A stretch of DNA of 5,592 nucleotides. Origin: an uncultured Oscillospiraceae bacterium. Lineage in GTDB: Bacteria > Bacillota > Clostridia > Oscillospirales > Oscillospiraceae. The DNA is taken from the NCBI GenBank assembly GCA_934623545.1, contig CAKTVN010000118.1:1-5592 (forward strand), written 5' to 3'. Shown here one piece after another: positions 4,996 through 5,592 of the stretch (position 1 is the stretch's first letter; every line of letters starts with the position of its first letter). A program made the position numbers and the translations under genes. Below the pieces are notes generated by a model, which did no database searches, had not been told where the DNA came from, and saw nothing but the letters and a program-made list of their open reading frames with translations.

Positions 4996-5406
4996 ATGGT
5001 TCATATCATCATGGGACTGGAAGGTTCCGGCAAAACAAAACGGCTTCTTGACGCAATCCATCAGGCTCTGAAAGAAGAGAGCGGCAGCATGGTCTGCATC
5101 GAAAAGGGGCACACCATGCGCTTTGACGTTGACCACCGTGTCCGTCTGATCGATGCCAGCGAATACGCGCTCGGCAGCTACACATTCCTGAAAGGCTTTA
5201 TCAGCGGTCTGCACGCGGGCAATTTTGACATCACCCACATTTTCGCGGACGGCTTATATAAGATCGCACACTGCAAGGACGACGCCGAGACCGAGGCGTT
5301 TCTCAACTGGTGCAACCAGTTCTCCCTTGCAAACAATGTTTCGTTTACATTTACCATGCAGGGCGACCCGGACAACGCGCCCGGCTATATGGCGAAATAT
5401 CTTTGA
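4996..5406 (+). CDS. Small conserved P-loop ATP/GTP-binding protein
   Basis: The product has 136 residues. It opens with a hydrophobic strand and a Walker A motif, MVHIIMGLEGSGKTK (P-loop at 7-14), and has a plausible Walker B strand DITHIFADGL (78-87, Asp85). Other distinctive segments are VCIEKG (33-38), RLIDASEYALGSY (50-62), LKGFISGLHAGN (65-76) and a C-terminal part EAFLNWCNQFS (100-110). No signal peptide or membrane helix is seen. It resembles a short uncharacterised clostridial P-loop family sometimes labelled PilT-like or ATP-binding; I know no demonstrated role. ATG 4996 is chosen because AAGGAGG lies 8 nt upstream; an in-frame TTG at 4969 lacks such a site. It appears monocistronic, with its own promoter upstream and a terminator 12 nt after the stop. 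It is less GC-rich than the two units to its left. Confidence 0.85.
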   Translation: MVHIIMGLEGSGKTKRLLDAIHQALKEESGSMVCIEKGHTMRFDVDHRVRLIDASEYALGSYTFLKGFISGLHAGNFDITHIFADGLYKIAHCKDDAETEAFLNWCNQFSLANNVSFTFTMQGDPDNAPGYMAKYL

Positions 5407-5417
5407 TTTGAACATTC

Positions 5418-5446
5418 AAGGGCAGCCCTTATGGGCTGCCCTTTTT
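5418..5446 (+). terminator. Intrinsic terminator of the P-loop gene
   Basis: A perfect GGGCAGCCC/GGGCTGCCC stem (5420-5428/5433-5441) with loop TTAT is followed by TTTTT (5442-5446); flanking A and T residues extend the stem. It starts 12 nt after the stop codon and is close to an ideal rho-independent terminator. Confidence 0.95.
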
Positions 5447-5496
5447 GACCGTCACCCCGGAGGGCTGACGCCTTTTTGCGCCCGGAGGGCGCAGTG

Positions 5497-5518
5497 CCGC
5501 GCCGCAGGCGCGGTTTTT
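5497..5518 (+). terminator. Terminator-like hairpin within the repeat cluster
   Basis: The stem CCGCGCC (5497-5503), loop GCA and GGCGCGG (5507-5513) are followed directly by TTTTT (5514-5518). It meets the criteria for an intrinsic terminator and would back up the terminator at 5418-5446, but the same stem without a T tract at 48-64 suggests it is primarily a repeat module. Confidence 0.55.
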
Positions 5519-5524
5519 CAACCC

Positions 5525-5555
5525 CGCTTTCTTTCTCAGCATGAGAAAGAAAGCG
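5525..5555. repeat. Perfect 13-bp CTTT-rich hairpin
   Basis: A pyrimidine-rich arm (5525-5537, CGCTTTCTTTCTC) and its exact reverse complement (5543-5555) are separated by AGCAT. The purine arm's GAAAGAAAG is repeated at 5568-5576, just outside the bounding inverted repeat. No T tract follows, so termination is unlikely. Up to the window end (5592) I see no gene start. Confidence 0.7.
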
Positions 5556-5592
5556 CCGTTGACGGTCGAAAGAAAGAATGGCAAAGGGGGAG

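Larger units (their letters stand above)
5447..5567. repeat. Hairpin cluster bounded by an 8-bp inverted repeat (right)
   Basis: GACCGTCA (5447-5454) and TGACGGTC (5560-5567) are perfect reverse complements bounding 121 bp that consist almost wholly of hairpins. Inside are GTCA-C-CCC/GGG-C-TGAC (5451-5469, loop GGA, one C-C mismatch) followed by a T run at 5473-5477; TGCGCCC/GGGCGCA (5477-5493, loop GGA); CCGCGCC/GGCGCGG (5497-5513) followed by TTTTT; and a 13-bp pyrimidine/purine hairpin at 5525-5555. The second and third share sequence and order with the left cluster read on the minus strand. No coding signal is seen in it. It looks like a REP- or MITE-like intergenic repeat, not an insertion sequence, since no transposase is present. 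Confidence 0.7.

Overview
The window looks like chromosome from a GC-rich member of the Bacillota, most probably a clostridial gut-type organism related to Oscillospiraceae/Ruminococcaceae. The grounds are a T-box leader, strong AGGAGG-type ribosome binding sites, a minD-mgsA pair (in Clostridia these usually sit in the mre/min cell-shape cluster), a Bacillus-type glucose-6-phosphate isomerase homologue, and GC-rich intergenic hairpin repeats. The lineage is inferred; nothing in the window fixes genus.

Layout, left to right. Positions 23-87 hold three tandem GC-rich hairpins. Positions 93-355 (minus strand) are a complete T-box riboswitch whose specifier reads GAC (Asp) and whose antiterminator UGGC bulge fits a G73 discriminator; it controls a gene beyond the left edge. 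Next, all on the minus strand, come a methylglyoxal synthase homologue (363-779) and a MinD-type ATPase (921-1661, GTG start), the latter with a clear sigma-A-type promoter. A 227-bp divergent intergenic region separates this leftward unit from a rightward one: a dihydropyrimidinase/hydantoinase (1889-3262), an 85-residue two-helix membrane protein (3290-3547) and a glucose-6-phosphate isomerase homologue (3594-4889), each with its own ribosome binding site and short gaps. A separate promoter, preceded by a perfect 14-bp palindrome, drives a 136-residue P-loop protein (4996-5406) that ends in a textbook terminator. Positions 5447-5592 hold a second cluster of hairpins bracketed by an 8-bp inverted repeat and sharing sequence with the left cluster.

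The most notable theme is that three recognisable proteins keep their fold-level sequence but have lost functional residues. The Pgi homologue has substitutions at essentially every catalytic position (Glu to Arg, His to Asp, Arg to Ala, Lys to Arg, and the sugar-phosphate loop). The MgsA homologue has His in place of the catalytic Asp and Trp in place of the active-site His. The MinD homologue stops where the membrane-targeting helix would begin. All are intact open frames with ribosome binding sites, so they look like repurposed proteins rather than decaying genes. A function for the hydantoinase, membrane protein and Pgi-like unit cannot be stated from sequence alone.
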